This document shows, piece by piece, positions 37,677 through 45,822 of a stretch of 64,000 bases of DNA. The stretch's first letter is position 1. Each line of letters opens with the position of its first letter. A model generated the notes under the pieces. The model was not told the origin of the DNA. It searched no databases and was given only the letters and a program-made list of their open reading frames with translations. Source of the stretch: Bacteroides pyogenes DSM 20611 = JCM 6294 (GTDB lineage: Bacteria; Bacteroidota; Bacteroidia; Bacteroidales; Bacteroidaceae); assembly GCF_000428105.1 (NCBI RefSeq), contig NZ_ATZH01000018.1, forward strand, positions 1 to 64,000, read 5' to 3'. Position numbers and translations under genes: made by a program.

Positions 37677-39071
37677 CAAATCGGCTACAATGAAGGTACT
37701 GCCTCCCACAAAGATAAAATCTTCCGGGAGGCATTTTTCTTGGGCTGCCTTCACCGCTTCCGGCACATTCGGGTACGCTTCTCCTTTTAATCCGGCTTTT
37801 CGTGCCATTTCCATCAGGTCGTTCTCCGGCAAAGCCCTTTTGACGCCGGCTTTCGTGAAATAGTAGGTGGCATAGGGTGGAAGCAACGGAAGCACTCCGC
37901 TGATATCTTTGTCGTTTACCATGCCGAATACGATATGAAGCTCCTTTTGTTGCTTCCGGTGGATGTCGTCGAGCTGCTGTGCGATCCACTTGATTCCGTC
38001 TTCGTTATGTCCCGTATCGCATATCAGGTCGGGGTGCGAACGGAGTTTCTGCCAACGCCCCATGAGGCCTGTCATATCGCATACATGAGCGAAGCCATTC
38101 AGGTAGTCTTTTCTTCTCAGTTCATATCCGAGTTGTTCCAGAATTTGCAGGGCGGTGAGAATCGTCAGGCAGTTTTCCGTCTGATAGTGTCCTCCCATTT
38201 CCATAAACAACCCGTGCGGGAATCTCGATGTGCGGATGGCGACTACGCTTTTCTGCTTTTCGAGTATCTCATCTATGGCCTTGAAGTATTCCATGGGTGG
38301 CAATCCGGCAAAGAACGCTTCCCCCAATCGCTCCCTATACGCTTTCAGTTCCTCCCGTTGCATGGGGCGGGCAAAGTATTCGGCGTCTGTGTCTTTCGCC
38401 TCTTCGGCATAGAAGCAAGGAGCATTCATTTGCCGGGCCTTGTGGCTCAACACTTTTTTGACGTCTCCTTCCGCCCTGCCCACAACCACCGGAATGCCTT
38501 CTTTGATGATGCCGGCCTTCTCTTGCGCTATCTCGGGCAGCGTACCTCCCAAATACTGCATGTGGTCGTAGCCGATGTTGGTGATGACGCACAGGTCGGG
38601 ACGGATGATGTTCGTACAGTCGAGCCGTCCTCCCATGCCTACTTCGATCACCGCCACATCTACTTCCTCGTCGGCAAAATAACGGAGCGCCATGGCGGTG
38701 GTCAGTTCGAAAAAAGAAGGGTGAAGCGGTTCGAAGAAGGCACGATGTTGCTCCACGAAACCGACTACGTATTCTTCGGAAATCATTTCTCCGTTTACCC
38801 GGATGCGCTCTCGGAAGTCGATCAAGTGGGGAGAAGTGAACAAACCTACCCGGTAGCCCGCCGATTGAAGCACTGCCGCAACGGTATGCGAGCATGAACC
38901 TTTTCCGTTTGTTCCCGCTATGTGGATGGTCTTGAATTGCCGGTGCGGATGTTTAAAGTATTCGTCCAGTTTATTCATCGTCGCCAGTCCAGGCTTATAG
39001 GCGGATGCGCCTATCTGCTGAAACATAGGTATGCTTTCATATAAGTACTTTAAAGTGTTCTGATAGTCCAT
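37644..39071 (-). CDS. folC: Bifunctional folylpolyglutamate synthase / dihydrofolate synthase
   Basis: 475 residues, Mur-ligase family. The P-loop is HIAGTNGKGSCSHTVAAVL, with GLFTSPHLIDFRERIRVNG, VGMGGRLDCTNI and the C-terminal DTGHNEDGIK. It adds glutamate to dihydropteroate and to tetrahydrofolates, ATP-dependent. It converges on ridA with a 33-bp overlap, leaving no room for a separate terminator. Confidence 0.94.
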   Translation of the reverse strand: MDYQNTLKYLYESIPMFQQIGASAYKPGLATMNKLDEYFKHPHRQFKTIHIAGTNGKGSCSHTVAAVLQSAGYRVGLFTSPHLIDFRERIRVNGEMISEEYVVGFVEQHRAFFEPLHPSFFELTTAMALRYFADEEVDVAVIEVGMGGRLDCTNIIRPDLCVITNIGYDHMQYLGGTLPEIAQEKAGIIKEGIPVVVGRAEGDVKKVLSHKARQMNAPCFYAEEAKDTDAEYFARPMQREELKAYRERLGEAFFAGLPPMEYFKAIDEILEKQKSVVAIRTSRFPHGLFMEMGGHYQTENCLTILTALQILEQLGYELRRKDYLNGFAHVCDMTGLMGRWQKLRSHPDLICDTGHNEDGIKWIAQQLDDIHRKQQKELHIVFGMVNDKDISGVLPLLPPYATYYFTKAGVKRALPENDLMEMARKAGLKGEAYPNVPEAVKAAQEKCLPEDFIFVGGSTFIVADLLANRYTLDLD

Positions 39072-39219
39072 GTTTTGTAATATTTAACTACCGAGAAATC
39101 TTTATTGCCCGGTAATTTGTTTATCTTTAAATTATCAATCATACGGATTAATATGCTGATGATTGGTTAATGAATAAAGTAATGGAACTGCAAATATCAA
39201 CATTAAAATCTAAGAAATC

Positions 39220-40545
39220 ATGGGAACCAAGAAAAATTTTGTACTCGACACGAATGTAATCCTTCACGACGCGAATTGTTTGAAGAACTTTCAGGAAAAT
39301 GACATTTATCTGCCTATAGTCGTGTTAGAAGAATTGGATATGTTCAAGAAGGGGAATGAACAAATAAATTACAATGCTCGTGAGTTTGTACGTGAGATAG
39401 ATTTGCTCACCGGAGAAGAGCTTTTCACCAAAGGGGTAAGCTTGGGACAAGGACTGGGAAATTTGTTTATCATCACAGGTAATCCCGAAGCTCCGAACGT
39501 GCAAGAATCGTTTCCGACGAGGAAACCCGACCATTTGATTCTTGCCACTGCCGAATATCTTATGGCGAAGTATCCGAAAATGAAAACGATCTTGATAACC
39601 AAAGATGTGAACTTGCGTGTGAAAGCTCGTTCTATCGGCATTGTCAGCGAAGATTACATTACCGATAAGGTGATAAATGTAGATATCTTCGAAAAATCGA
39701 ATGAAATATTCGATAGTGTAGATCCGGCGCTGATAGATCGCATTTATTCCACCAAAGAGGGTATCGATATAAGTGAGTTCGATTTCAAAGAGTTGATTCA
39801 TCCCAACGAATGCTTCGTCTTGAAGAGCGACCGCAACAGTGTGTTGGCGCGTTATAATCCTTTTACTCGTACCATCGGGAGGGTGACGAAAGGAAGAAAC
39901 TATGGGATAGAGCCTCGTAATGCCGAGCAGAGCTTTGCTTTCGAGTTGCTCAACGATCCGGATGTGAAGCTGGTGGCATTGACGGGAAAAGCGGGGACGG
40001 GAAAAACGTTGCTGGCGTTGGCGGCGGCTCTTCAAAACGTGAACGATTATAAGCAAGTGTTGCTGGCACGCCCGATTGTGGCTCTTTCCAACAAAGACAT
40101 CGGGTTCCTTCCGGGAGACGCTCAAGAGAAAGTTGCTCCCTACATGCAGCCGTTGTTCGATAACCTGAATGTCATCAAACGCCAGTTTGCTTCTAATTCA
40201 CCGGAAGCGAAACGCTTGGAAGACATGCAGAAGAACGAGCAACTGGTGATCGAGGCTTTGGCTTTTATTCGCGGGCGAAGCCTGAGCGAGACTTACTGTA
40301 TCGTGGACGAAGCGCAGAATTTGACTCCGAATGAGATAAAAACCATCATAACACGTGCCGGCGAAGGAACCAAGATGGTGTTCACCGGTGATATCCAGCA
40401 GATCGACCAACCCTATCTGGACAGCCAGTCGAACGGGCTGGTGTACATGATCGACCGGATGAAAGACCAGCACATTTTTGCCCACGTGAATCTGGTAAAA
40501 GGAGAACGCAGTGAATTGAGCGAATTGGCAAGCAATCTTTTGTAA
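39220..40545 (+). CDS. PhoH family protein with N-terminal PIN domain
   Basis: 441 residues. Residues 1-150 are a PIN nuclease-like domain with the acidic residues in VLDTNVILHD, VVLEELD and ITKDVNLRVKA. The C-terminal half is a PhoH ATPase: Walker A GKAGTGKT at 256-263, Walker B CIVDEAQNLTPNEIKT and FTGDIQQID. This PIN-PhoH layout (YlaK/PhoH2-like) is an RNA helicase/ribonuclease candidate and widespread in Bacteroidetes. Monocistronic, ending in a very strong terminator. Confidence 0.92.
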   Translation: MGTKKNFVLDTNVILHDANCLKNFQENDIYLPIVVLEELDMFKKGNEQINYNAREFVREIDLLTGEELFTKGVSLGQGLGNLFIITGNPEAPNVQESFPTRKPDHLILATAEYLMAKYPKMKTILITKDVNLRVKARSIGIVSEDYITDKVINVDIFEKSNEIFDSVDPALIDRIYSTKEGIDISEFDFKELIHPNECFVLKSDRNSVLARYNPFTRTIGRVTKGRNYGIEPRNAEQSFAFELLNDPDVKLVALTGKAGTGKTLLALAAALQNVNDYKQVLLARPIVALSNKDIGFLPGDAQEKVAPYMQPLFDNLNVIKRQFASNSPEAKRLEDMQKNEQLVIEALAFIRGRSLSETYCIVDEAQNLTPNEIKTIITRAGEGTKMVFTGDIQQIDQPYLDSQSNGLVYMIDRMKDQHIFAHVNLVKGERSELSELASNLL

Positions 40546-40575
40546 TCCCGCATCTTGTTTGCGGGAATGCAGATA

Positions 40576-40678
40576 GCGGGCATTTATATTTGAAGCCGAA
40601 TGATGTATATTACAGAACCTTTCCGGTTCGTCTCACACATCATTCGGCTTCAAATATAAATGCCCGCCGTCTTTTTTT
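40576..40678. terminator. 31-bp perfect inverted repeat terminator
   Basis: 40576-40606 is the exact reverse complement of 40637-40667. The 30-base loop itself contains a small hairpin (GAACC/GGTTC, 40615-40629). Seven T residues follow at 40672-40678. It lies between convergent genes and can serve the PhoH gene on the plus strand; the minus-strand gene ends at 40700. Confidence 0.85.
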
Positions 40679-40699
40679 CACAAAGCCGCAGCAGAGCGA

Positions 40700-41677
40700 T
40701 TATTCTTTCTTTCCGAAGTATCTCAGGAATTGTGTACGTTCGAACATATTGATGCCCTGAATATCCGCCGCATTGAGTTTTCCCTTGAACTGCCCGATGC
40801 TGCTGAATCCTTTGCGTTCCATCCATGAGGCGAGGAAAGCGGTGGCCTCTCCGATAAAAGCGTTCGTCTTCAGGTAGACGGCACTGCAAACTTCCACGGC
40901 GGACGCTCCTGCAAGGATGGCTTTCACAACGGCCTCGGGAGTGGACACGCCTCCGGAGGCGGCATAGTCTATTTTGTCTACCGACGCAGACGCTATCCCT
41001 ATCCAGCGAAGCGGAGTGGAAAGGTCGGAAGGTTTGCTGAATACTTCGCCCGAGGCATGCTCCATTTTCTCGATATTGATGTCGGGTTGGTAAAAGCGGT
41101 TGAATAACACTACGGCGGCCGCTCCGTTCGCATACAGTTGGTCGATCAATGCCACGGGATTGGTGAGGTTGTCGCCCAACTTCATGATTACGGGTATCCC
41201 GACCGTTTTCTTGATATGTCGCAAGATGTCGATGTGACGTTGCTCGAATGAGCCGTAAGTGTATTGTACGTCTGATTGAAGAGCCAAAATATTAATTTCC
41301 AGTGCGTCGGCTCCGGCTTCTTCTATCTGTTTGGCGAAATCGATCCACTCCGAGTCTGTATAGCAGTTGATGCTCGCAATGATGGGAATATCGCATACCT
41401 TCTTGCTTTCTTTGATTAAAGTAAGATACTCCGACAGCTTATGTTCGCGGATATACTCTTCCAGATAATCGCTGCCTTCCGGAAAATAGACGGGATCTTT
41501 CAGCTGTTCGGCTTCCATCGTGATCTGCTCTTCGAACAATGATTTCAACACAATCGCTCCGGCTCCGTCTTCTGCCAGCCTTTTATTCTTACCGGCGTTG
41601 TTGGTCAGTCCCGAGCTGCTGATGATAATAGGGTTTCTAAGCGAAAGCCCTGCAAAAGTCGTTTTTAAATCGGTCAT
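40700..41677 (-). CDS. Dihydroorotate dehydrogenase-like protein
   Basis: 325 residues from ATG at 41677 (MTDLKTTFAGLSLRNPII); the frame is open 24 codons further upstream. It is an FMN-dependent TIM barrel related to DHODH: NPIIISSSGLTNNAG, PIIASINCYTDSEWIDFAKQIEEAGADALEINI, PVIMKLGDNLTNP and SGGVSTPEAVVKAILAGASAVEVCSA. The usual catalytic Ser/Cys loop of true PyrD is not clear to me, so this is probably the DHODH-like paralogue common in Bacteroides. Substrate unknown. It is the third gene of the DUF4494-yggS unit. Confidence 0.85.
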   Translation of the reverse strand: MTDLKTTFAGLSLRNPIIISSSGLTNNAGKNKRLAEDGAGAIVLKSLFEEQITMEAEQLKDPVYFPEGSDYLEEYIREHKLSEYLTLIKESKKVCDIPIIASINCYTDSEWIDFAKQIEEAGADALEINILALQSDVQYTYGSFEQRHIDILRHIKKTVGIPVIMKLGDNLTNPVALIDQLYANGAAAVVLFNRFYQPDINIEKMEHASGEVFSKPSDLSTPLRWIGIASASVDKIDYAASGGVSTPEAVVKAILAGASAVEVCSAVYLKTNAFIGEATAFLASWMERKGFSSIGQFKGKLNAADIQGINMFERTQFLRYFGKKE

Positions 41678-41766
41678 GGTAAATAATGCTTTATTTGCTG
41701 ATTGCCCCGTATGCAGATGCTTCTGCGAAACATCATGGTGGGGAAACATACGGGCAAACAGGTTAA

Positions 41767-42438
41767 TTACTTGTATTCTCTTTCTCCGAATATCTTGCTT
41801 CCCACTCGTATCAATGTGCTTCCCGCAGCTATGGCTTCATGGTAGTCGTGAGACATGCCCATCGATAGTTCCCGGAAATCTGTCGAGTCGGCAAACCAAG
41901 TGGCCTTTATTTCCTGAAAAAGACTATTTAGAAAACAAAATTCGGCTTTTATTTGTTCGACATCGTCGGTATTGCTTGCCATTCCCATCAGCCCGCAGAT
42001 GCGCACGTGCGACAACTCTTTCCATTGAGCCCGGTTCAGCATGTCTTTACATTCGTCCGGAGTGAAACCGAATTTGGTGTCTTCCCGGGCAATATGGATT
42101 TGCAACAGGCAGTTGACTTTGCGTCCCGCTTTGGCGGCTTGCTTGTTTACTTCTTCCAACAGCCTGTAAGAGTCTATTCCGTGAATCATCGCCACATAGG
42201 GTATCATGTATTTGATTTTGTTGGTTTGCAGGTGCCCGATGAAGTGCCATTCAATGTCTTTCGGCAGACTTTCGTATTTAGCTGTCATTTCTTGCGCTTT
42301 GCTTTCTCCAAAAATACGCTGTCCCGCCGCGTAGGCTTCCTCTATCGCTTCGTTGGGATGGAACTTTGAAACGGCAACCAGTCGGACTCCTTGCGGGAGT
42401 CCGACTGTCACTTGCTTTAAATTGTCAGCAATACTCAT
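41767..42438 (-). CDS. YggS family PLP-binding protein (PLP homeostasis)
   Basis: 223 residues, a single-domain alanine-racemase-like barrel. The PLP Lys is in RLVAVSKFHP. Further family motifs are FGESKAQEM, WHFIGHLQTNK, LLQIHIAREDTKFGF and the C-terminal LSMGMSHDYHEAIAAGSTLIRVGSKIFG. It is not a racemase; it buffers free PLP and affects amino-acid pools. It starts 6 bp after the DUF4494 stop. Confidence 0.94.
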   Translation of the reverse strand: MSIADNLKQVTVGLPQGVRLVAVSKFHPNEAIEEAYAAGQRIFGESKAQEMTAKYESLPKDIEWHFIGHLQTNKIKYMIPYVAMIHGIDSYRLLEEVNKQAAKAGRKVNCLLQIHIAREDTKFGFTPDECKDMLNRAQWKELSHVRICGLMGMASNTDDVEQIKAEFCFLNSLFQEIKATWFADSTDFRELSMGMSHDYHEAIAAGSTLIRVGSKIFGEREYK

Positions 42439-42444
42439 AGCCGG

Positions 42445-42924
42445 TTATGCTTTATTCGGATCGAACTCCGGTTTGTCATTCGGTTCTGCGCTGTAAGGAT
42501 AGACGTCCATGATGGGAGTTTCCGCCACCGCACCGATTTGATAGTCGGCCATAGTGCCTTTCATGCCTTCATCGAGCTTTTTCACTGCGTCGCGCAAGTC
42601 CGCCGCCTGCACCAAGACCTGCGTGGAAGTCTTTTTCTCCGCTCCGCTCTTTTCATCGAGTGTGATAAAGATGAGCTTGCATTTGAACCATCGGTCTGCG
42701 CTCTCTTCATCGCTGGCGAAGAGTTCGCTGTAGTTGGCTCGTTTTATATCCGAAACGGTAAATTCGCCGGTAATAAACGGAGTCATCTCTTCAATGATGC
42801 GGGCTTCCGCTTCTGTAAAGCTGAGTGCATCGACCAGATAAGGTTCCGTAACTTTCTTCTGCATTCCGTTTTCCATTACCTTTTCATAACGTATTTTGCA
42901 CTCAAACCAAGTATGCATTGCCAT
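42445..42924 (-). CDS. DUF4494 domain protein
   Basis: 159 residues. It begins MAMHTWFECKIRYEKVMENG, the DUF4494 hallmark, with a second related half (DRWFKCKLIFITLDEKSG), so the protein looks like an internal duplication of a beta-rich unit. It is conserved in Bacteroidetes, including some phages, and its function is unknown. First gene of a three-gene unit with yggS and the DHODH-like gene. Confidence 0.88.
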   Translation of the reverse strand: MAMHTWFECKIRYEKVMENGMQKKVTEPYLVDALSFTEAEARIIEEMTPFITGEFTVSDIKRANYSELFASDEESADRWFKCKLIFITLDEKSGAEKKTSTQVLVQAADLRDAVKKLDEGMKGTMADYQIGAVAETPIMDVYPYSAEPNDKPEFDPNKA

Positions 42925-42970
42925 AATTCTTTCTTCTTTATTAGTTTTTTTGAATGTTGTAATTTGTCTA

Positions 42971-42978
42971 CAAAGATA
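42971..42978 (-). promoter_or_regulatory. -7 box of the DUF4494-yggS unit
   Basis: TATCTTTG on the minus strand, about 47 bases before the start codon. No TTTG was seen at the usual spacing (a TTTC lies 23 bases upstream), so only the -7 element is called. Confidence 0.45.
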
Positions 42979-43126
42979 AGCAAAATACCGATGTGTGTGC
43001 CGAAAGCTTTTTCAAAAAACGCTAAATCTTTCTTTTGTTCCGGGCGGGGGAGAGAAGATTTCCGATGAACATATTCGCCGATTCGGTTGTTTCGTATATA
43101 AAGCATTTTTTAAATAATAAGTAATT

Positions 43127-43627
43127 ATGGCAACAACGAATTTTAAAGGACAACCGGTGAAACTGATCGGTGAATTTATACAAGTAGGTAAGGTAGCTCC
43201 GAATTTCGAATTGGTAAAGACAGACCTGTCTTCCTTTTCATTGAAGGAACTGAGTGGCAAGAATGTGGTTTTGAATATTTTCCCCAGTCTGGATACCGGT
43301 GTTTGCGCCGCATCTGTGCGTAGATTCAACAAAGAGGCGGCACGGCTGAAAGATACGGTCGTGTTGGCTATTTCGAAAGACCTGCCTTTTGCGGCCGCGC
43401 GTTTCTGTGCTGCGGAGGGTATTGAGAATGTAGTTTCTTTGTCCGATTTCCGCTTCTCCGATTTTGATGAAAGTTACGGGGTGCGCATGGCAGACGGTCC
43501 GTTGGCCGGATTATTGGCGCGCGCTGTGGTGGTAATCGGGAAAGACGGGAAAGTGGCTTATACGGAATTGGTGCCTGAAATCACTCAGGAGCCGGATTAC
43601 GATAAAGCCTTGGCAGCCCTTAAGTGA
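43127..43627 (+). CDS. tpx: Thiol peroxidase (atypical 2-Cys peroxiredoxin)
   Basis: 166 residues. Peroxidatic Cys60 is in FPSLDTGVCAASVRRFN and resolving Cys94 in AARFCAAEGI, the spacing expected for Tpx. It reduces hydrogen peroxide and alkyl peroxides with thioredoxin. It stands alone, followed by a clean bidirectional terminator. No peroxide-regulator site was recognised upstream. Confidence 0.95.
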   Translation: MATTNFKGQPVKLIGEFIQVGKVAPNFELVKTDLSSFSLKELSGKNVVLNIFPSLDTGVCAASVRRFNKEAARLKDTVVLAISKDLPFAAARFCAAEGIENVVSLSDFRFSDFDESYGVRMADGPLAGLLARAVVVIGKDGKVAYTELVPEITQEPDYDKALAALK

Positions 43628-43644
43628 GATTACGAAGGATAAAC

Positions 43645-43694
43645 AAAAAGCGGAAATGTATGATAGACTTTTCTATCTGCATTTCCGCTTTTTT
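43645..43694. terminator. Bidirectional terminator between tpx and the DedA gene
   Basis: 14-bp stem, 43645-43658 with 43680-43693, A-rich on the left and T-rich on the right, so it works for both converging genes. Confidence 0.85.
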
Positions 43695-43715
43695 GTTTCA
43701 CGGTCATAACTTGGC

Positions 43716-44351
43716 TTATGCGGGCTTTTTCATGCCTTTGTATATCAGAAAAGACACAATCAGTATGCCTGCCCCGATAAACACATAACCTATCTCATGG
43801 CTGTATTCGGTCACTTTCGACAACAACTCCTCTTCGCTTTTGACAACGGTCGACAAACTGTATCCGATGGCTGCGAGAATGCTGTTCCAAACTCCTGCGC
43901 CTAAGGTGGTATAGAGCAAAAAAGTCGATAGTTTCATTTTTGCCAAACCTGCCGGAATGGAAATCAACTGGCGTACAGCGGGAATCAGACGCCCGATAAA
44001 AGTAGACAGAGCGCCGTGTCTGTCGAAATAATTCTCGGCACGTTGCACTTTCGCTTCATTTATAAGGCACATATGCCCGATTCGGCTATTGGCGAATTTA
44101 TAGACAATGGGGCGTCCCAGCCATTTGGCCAGATAATAGTTGATTACCGCCCCGATATTGGCTCCCAAGGTTGCGAACACAACCACCAGAAACACATTGA
44201 GTTCGTCGTTTACAGCTGATTTATACGCTGCGGGCGGAACCACAACTTCCGACGGGAAGGGGATAAACGAACTTTCTATTGCCATCAGCAGGCTGATTGT
44301 CCAATAGTTAAGATGGTCCAGACACCATTGAATAAAGGCTACCGATTCCAT
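43716..44351 (-). CDS. DedA family membrane protein
   Basis: 211 residues with about five membrane segments. Family motifs: FIPFPSEVVVPPAAY near residue 30, GANIGAVINYYLAKWLG, and FIGRLIPAVRQLISIPAGLAKM with the conserved Arg residues. DedA proteins are inner-membrane lipid-carrier flippases (undecaprenyl phosphate or phospholipid recycling) that need the proton motive force. Third gene of a unit with glnS and the TPR protein. Confidence 0.9.
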   Translation of the reverse strand: MESVAFIQWCLDHLNYWTISLLMAIESSFIPFPSEVVVPPAAYKSAVNDELNVFLVVVFATLGANIGAVINYYLAKWLGRPIVYKFANSRIGHMCLINEAKVQRAENYFDRHGALSTFIGRLIPAVRQLISIPAGLAKMKLSTFLLYTTLGAGVWNSILAAIGYSLSTVVKSEEELLSKVTEYSHEIGYVFIGAGILIVSFLIYKGMKKPA

Positions 44352-44384
44352 ATATGATAGTGATGTTGTTTGATTATCGGACGA

Positions 44385-45815
44385 TTATTCTTCTTTGTTT
44401 CTCATTCGTCTGATAATTTCGTGAAGCATTTTCCTGCTTTCTTCGGTATGATTGGGCAGGTTCAGCATTTCTGTAATAGTGGCTTCGTTCAGAGGGTTGG
44501 GCGATGCCTCGTTGTATTTGAAGAAGTTGTCAATTTCGTTATGTACGAGAGAGATAGCTGTTAATTTTTCAGCGACATCCGCATAATGAGGGTCTTCTTC
44601 GAATATTTCATTATAATACACTTTGGCTTCTTCCAATATGTCTAGATTCGTATAAATTGAGCCGATAATATACCGTGTCTCTATGTCAGCGTCGTATTTT
44701 AGCGCCTGCTGAAATGCCTCCGCCGCTTTTTCCGGCATATCTTCATCCAGATAAACCTTCCCTTCTGTCAGATAGATGCTTTTTTCTTCCGGATCAATGG
44801 ATTTGGCTTGCTCGCACAAGTGGTGAGCCTCTTCATTGTTGCCCAAATTGAAAGCGACTTTCGCTTTGTTGATGTAAGCTTCTGCCAATAACGAGGGGTC
44901 GTTCTCCTGTTTCTCTTCAAGTGTGTGAATCACTTTTTCGAAGTACAGGTTCGATTTCTCCCAGTTCTCATCGCCCATGTAAACTGTTCCTATAAACATG
45001 TATCCCGTGGCCGGAGATATGACTTTGTGTGCGATGGCTTTCTTGTAATCGGCAACGGCTGCTTCCGAATTACCTACATAGAAGAGGCTATGGGCCCGGT
45101 AAAGATAAGCTTCCCCATATTCTTCATCGGCAGCCAAAGCGAAATCGCAGGCTTCGATCGTTTTTTCATATTCGTCTTCCGAAAAACGGCATTTTGCCAA
45201 GGCTACCCAATAACAAGGGTTGTAAGGTTCATCATCGATCAATCGGTTATAGTAAGCGGCAGCTTTTTCCATCTGATTGGTCATCGTCAGGTAATTGGCT
45301 TTTGCCGTTATGAACTCTTTTTCTTGTCCATACTTGGCTTCTCCTTTGTCGAGCCATTCTTTGGCAATGCCCGGATATCCTGAGTCTAAGAAAAGATACA
45401 CGGCATCGATAAAGACATCAATGCCTTCCGTCGTACCTACCGTGATCAATAATTCGTAGGCGCCTTCTATATCCCCTTTATTCAGCAACAGCTCTGCTTT
45501 CAACAATTTTACTTCCGGATCATACTCTTCACAGATACTTTCGATTACCTGCTCGGCTAAATCTATCTCTCTTTCATCCAGATAAAGATATGCTTGTTCT
45601 ATCAGCAGCCTTGTGCTCCTCGGATGTAAATAGAGACCGTATGTGACGGCTTCTTGTGCTTTTTCAAAGAGAGATTGATAGGCATATTGGTTAATGATGT
45701 CGGCCAGCTGGTCCGGATCGAGATAGAGTTGTTGCCCTTGGGCTTTAGCTTCTTCGTATCGGGCCATCAGTTGCTCGATTTCCTTATTTTCCGTTTTTGA
45801 ATTTTTTCTTCCCAT
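44385..45815 (-). CDS. Tetratricopeptide-repeat protein
   Basis: 476 residues, acidic and without a signal peptide. At least ten TPR-like units run from about residue 25 to 440 (for example the units beginning KAIAHKVISPATGYMFIGTVY and KAAEAFQQALKYDADIETRY). A scaffold or adaptor role is likely but the partner is unknown. It starts 8 bp after glnS and ends 33 bp before the DedA gene, so it is co-transcribed with both. Confidence 0.85.
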   Translation of the reverse strand: MGRKNSKTENKEIEQLMARYEEAKAQGQQLYLDPDQLADIINQYAYQSLFEKAQEAVTYGLYLHPRSTRLLIEQAYLYLDEREIDLAEQVIESICEEYDPEVKLLKAELLLNKGDIEGAYELLITVGTTEGIDVFIDAVYLFLDSGYPGIAKEWLDKGEAKYGQEKEFITAKANYLTMTNQMEKAAAYYNRLIDDEPYNPCYWVALAKCRFSEDEYEKTIEACDFALAADEEYGEAYLYRAHSLFYVGNSEAAVADYKKAIAHKVISPATGYMFIGTVYMGDENWEKSNLYFEKVIHTLEEKQENDPSLLAEAYINKAKVAFNLGNNEEAHHLCEQAKSIDPEEKSIYLTEGKVYLDEDMPEKAAEAFQQALKYDADIETRYIIGSIYTNLDILEEAKVYYNEIFEEDPHYADVAEKLTAISLVHNEIDNFFKYNEASPNPLNEATITEMLNLPNHTEESRKMLHEIIRRMRNKEE

Positions 45816-45822
45816 TATTCGT

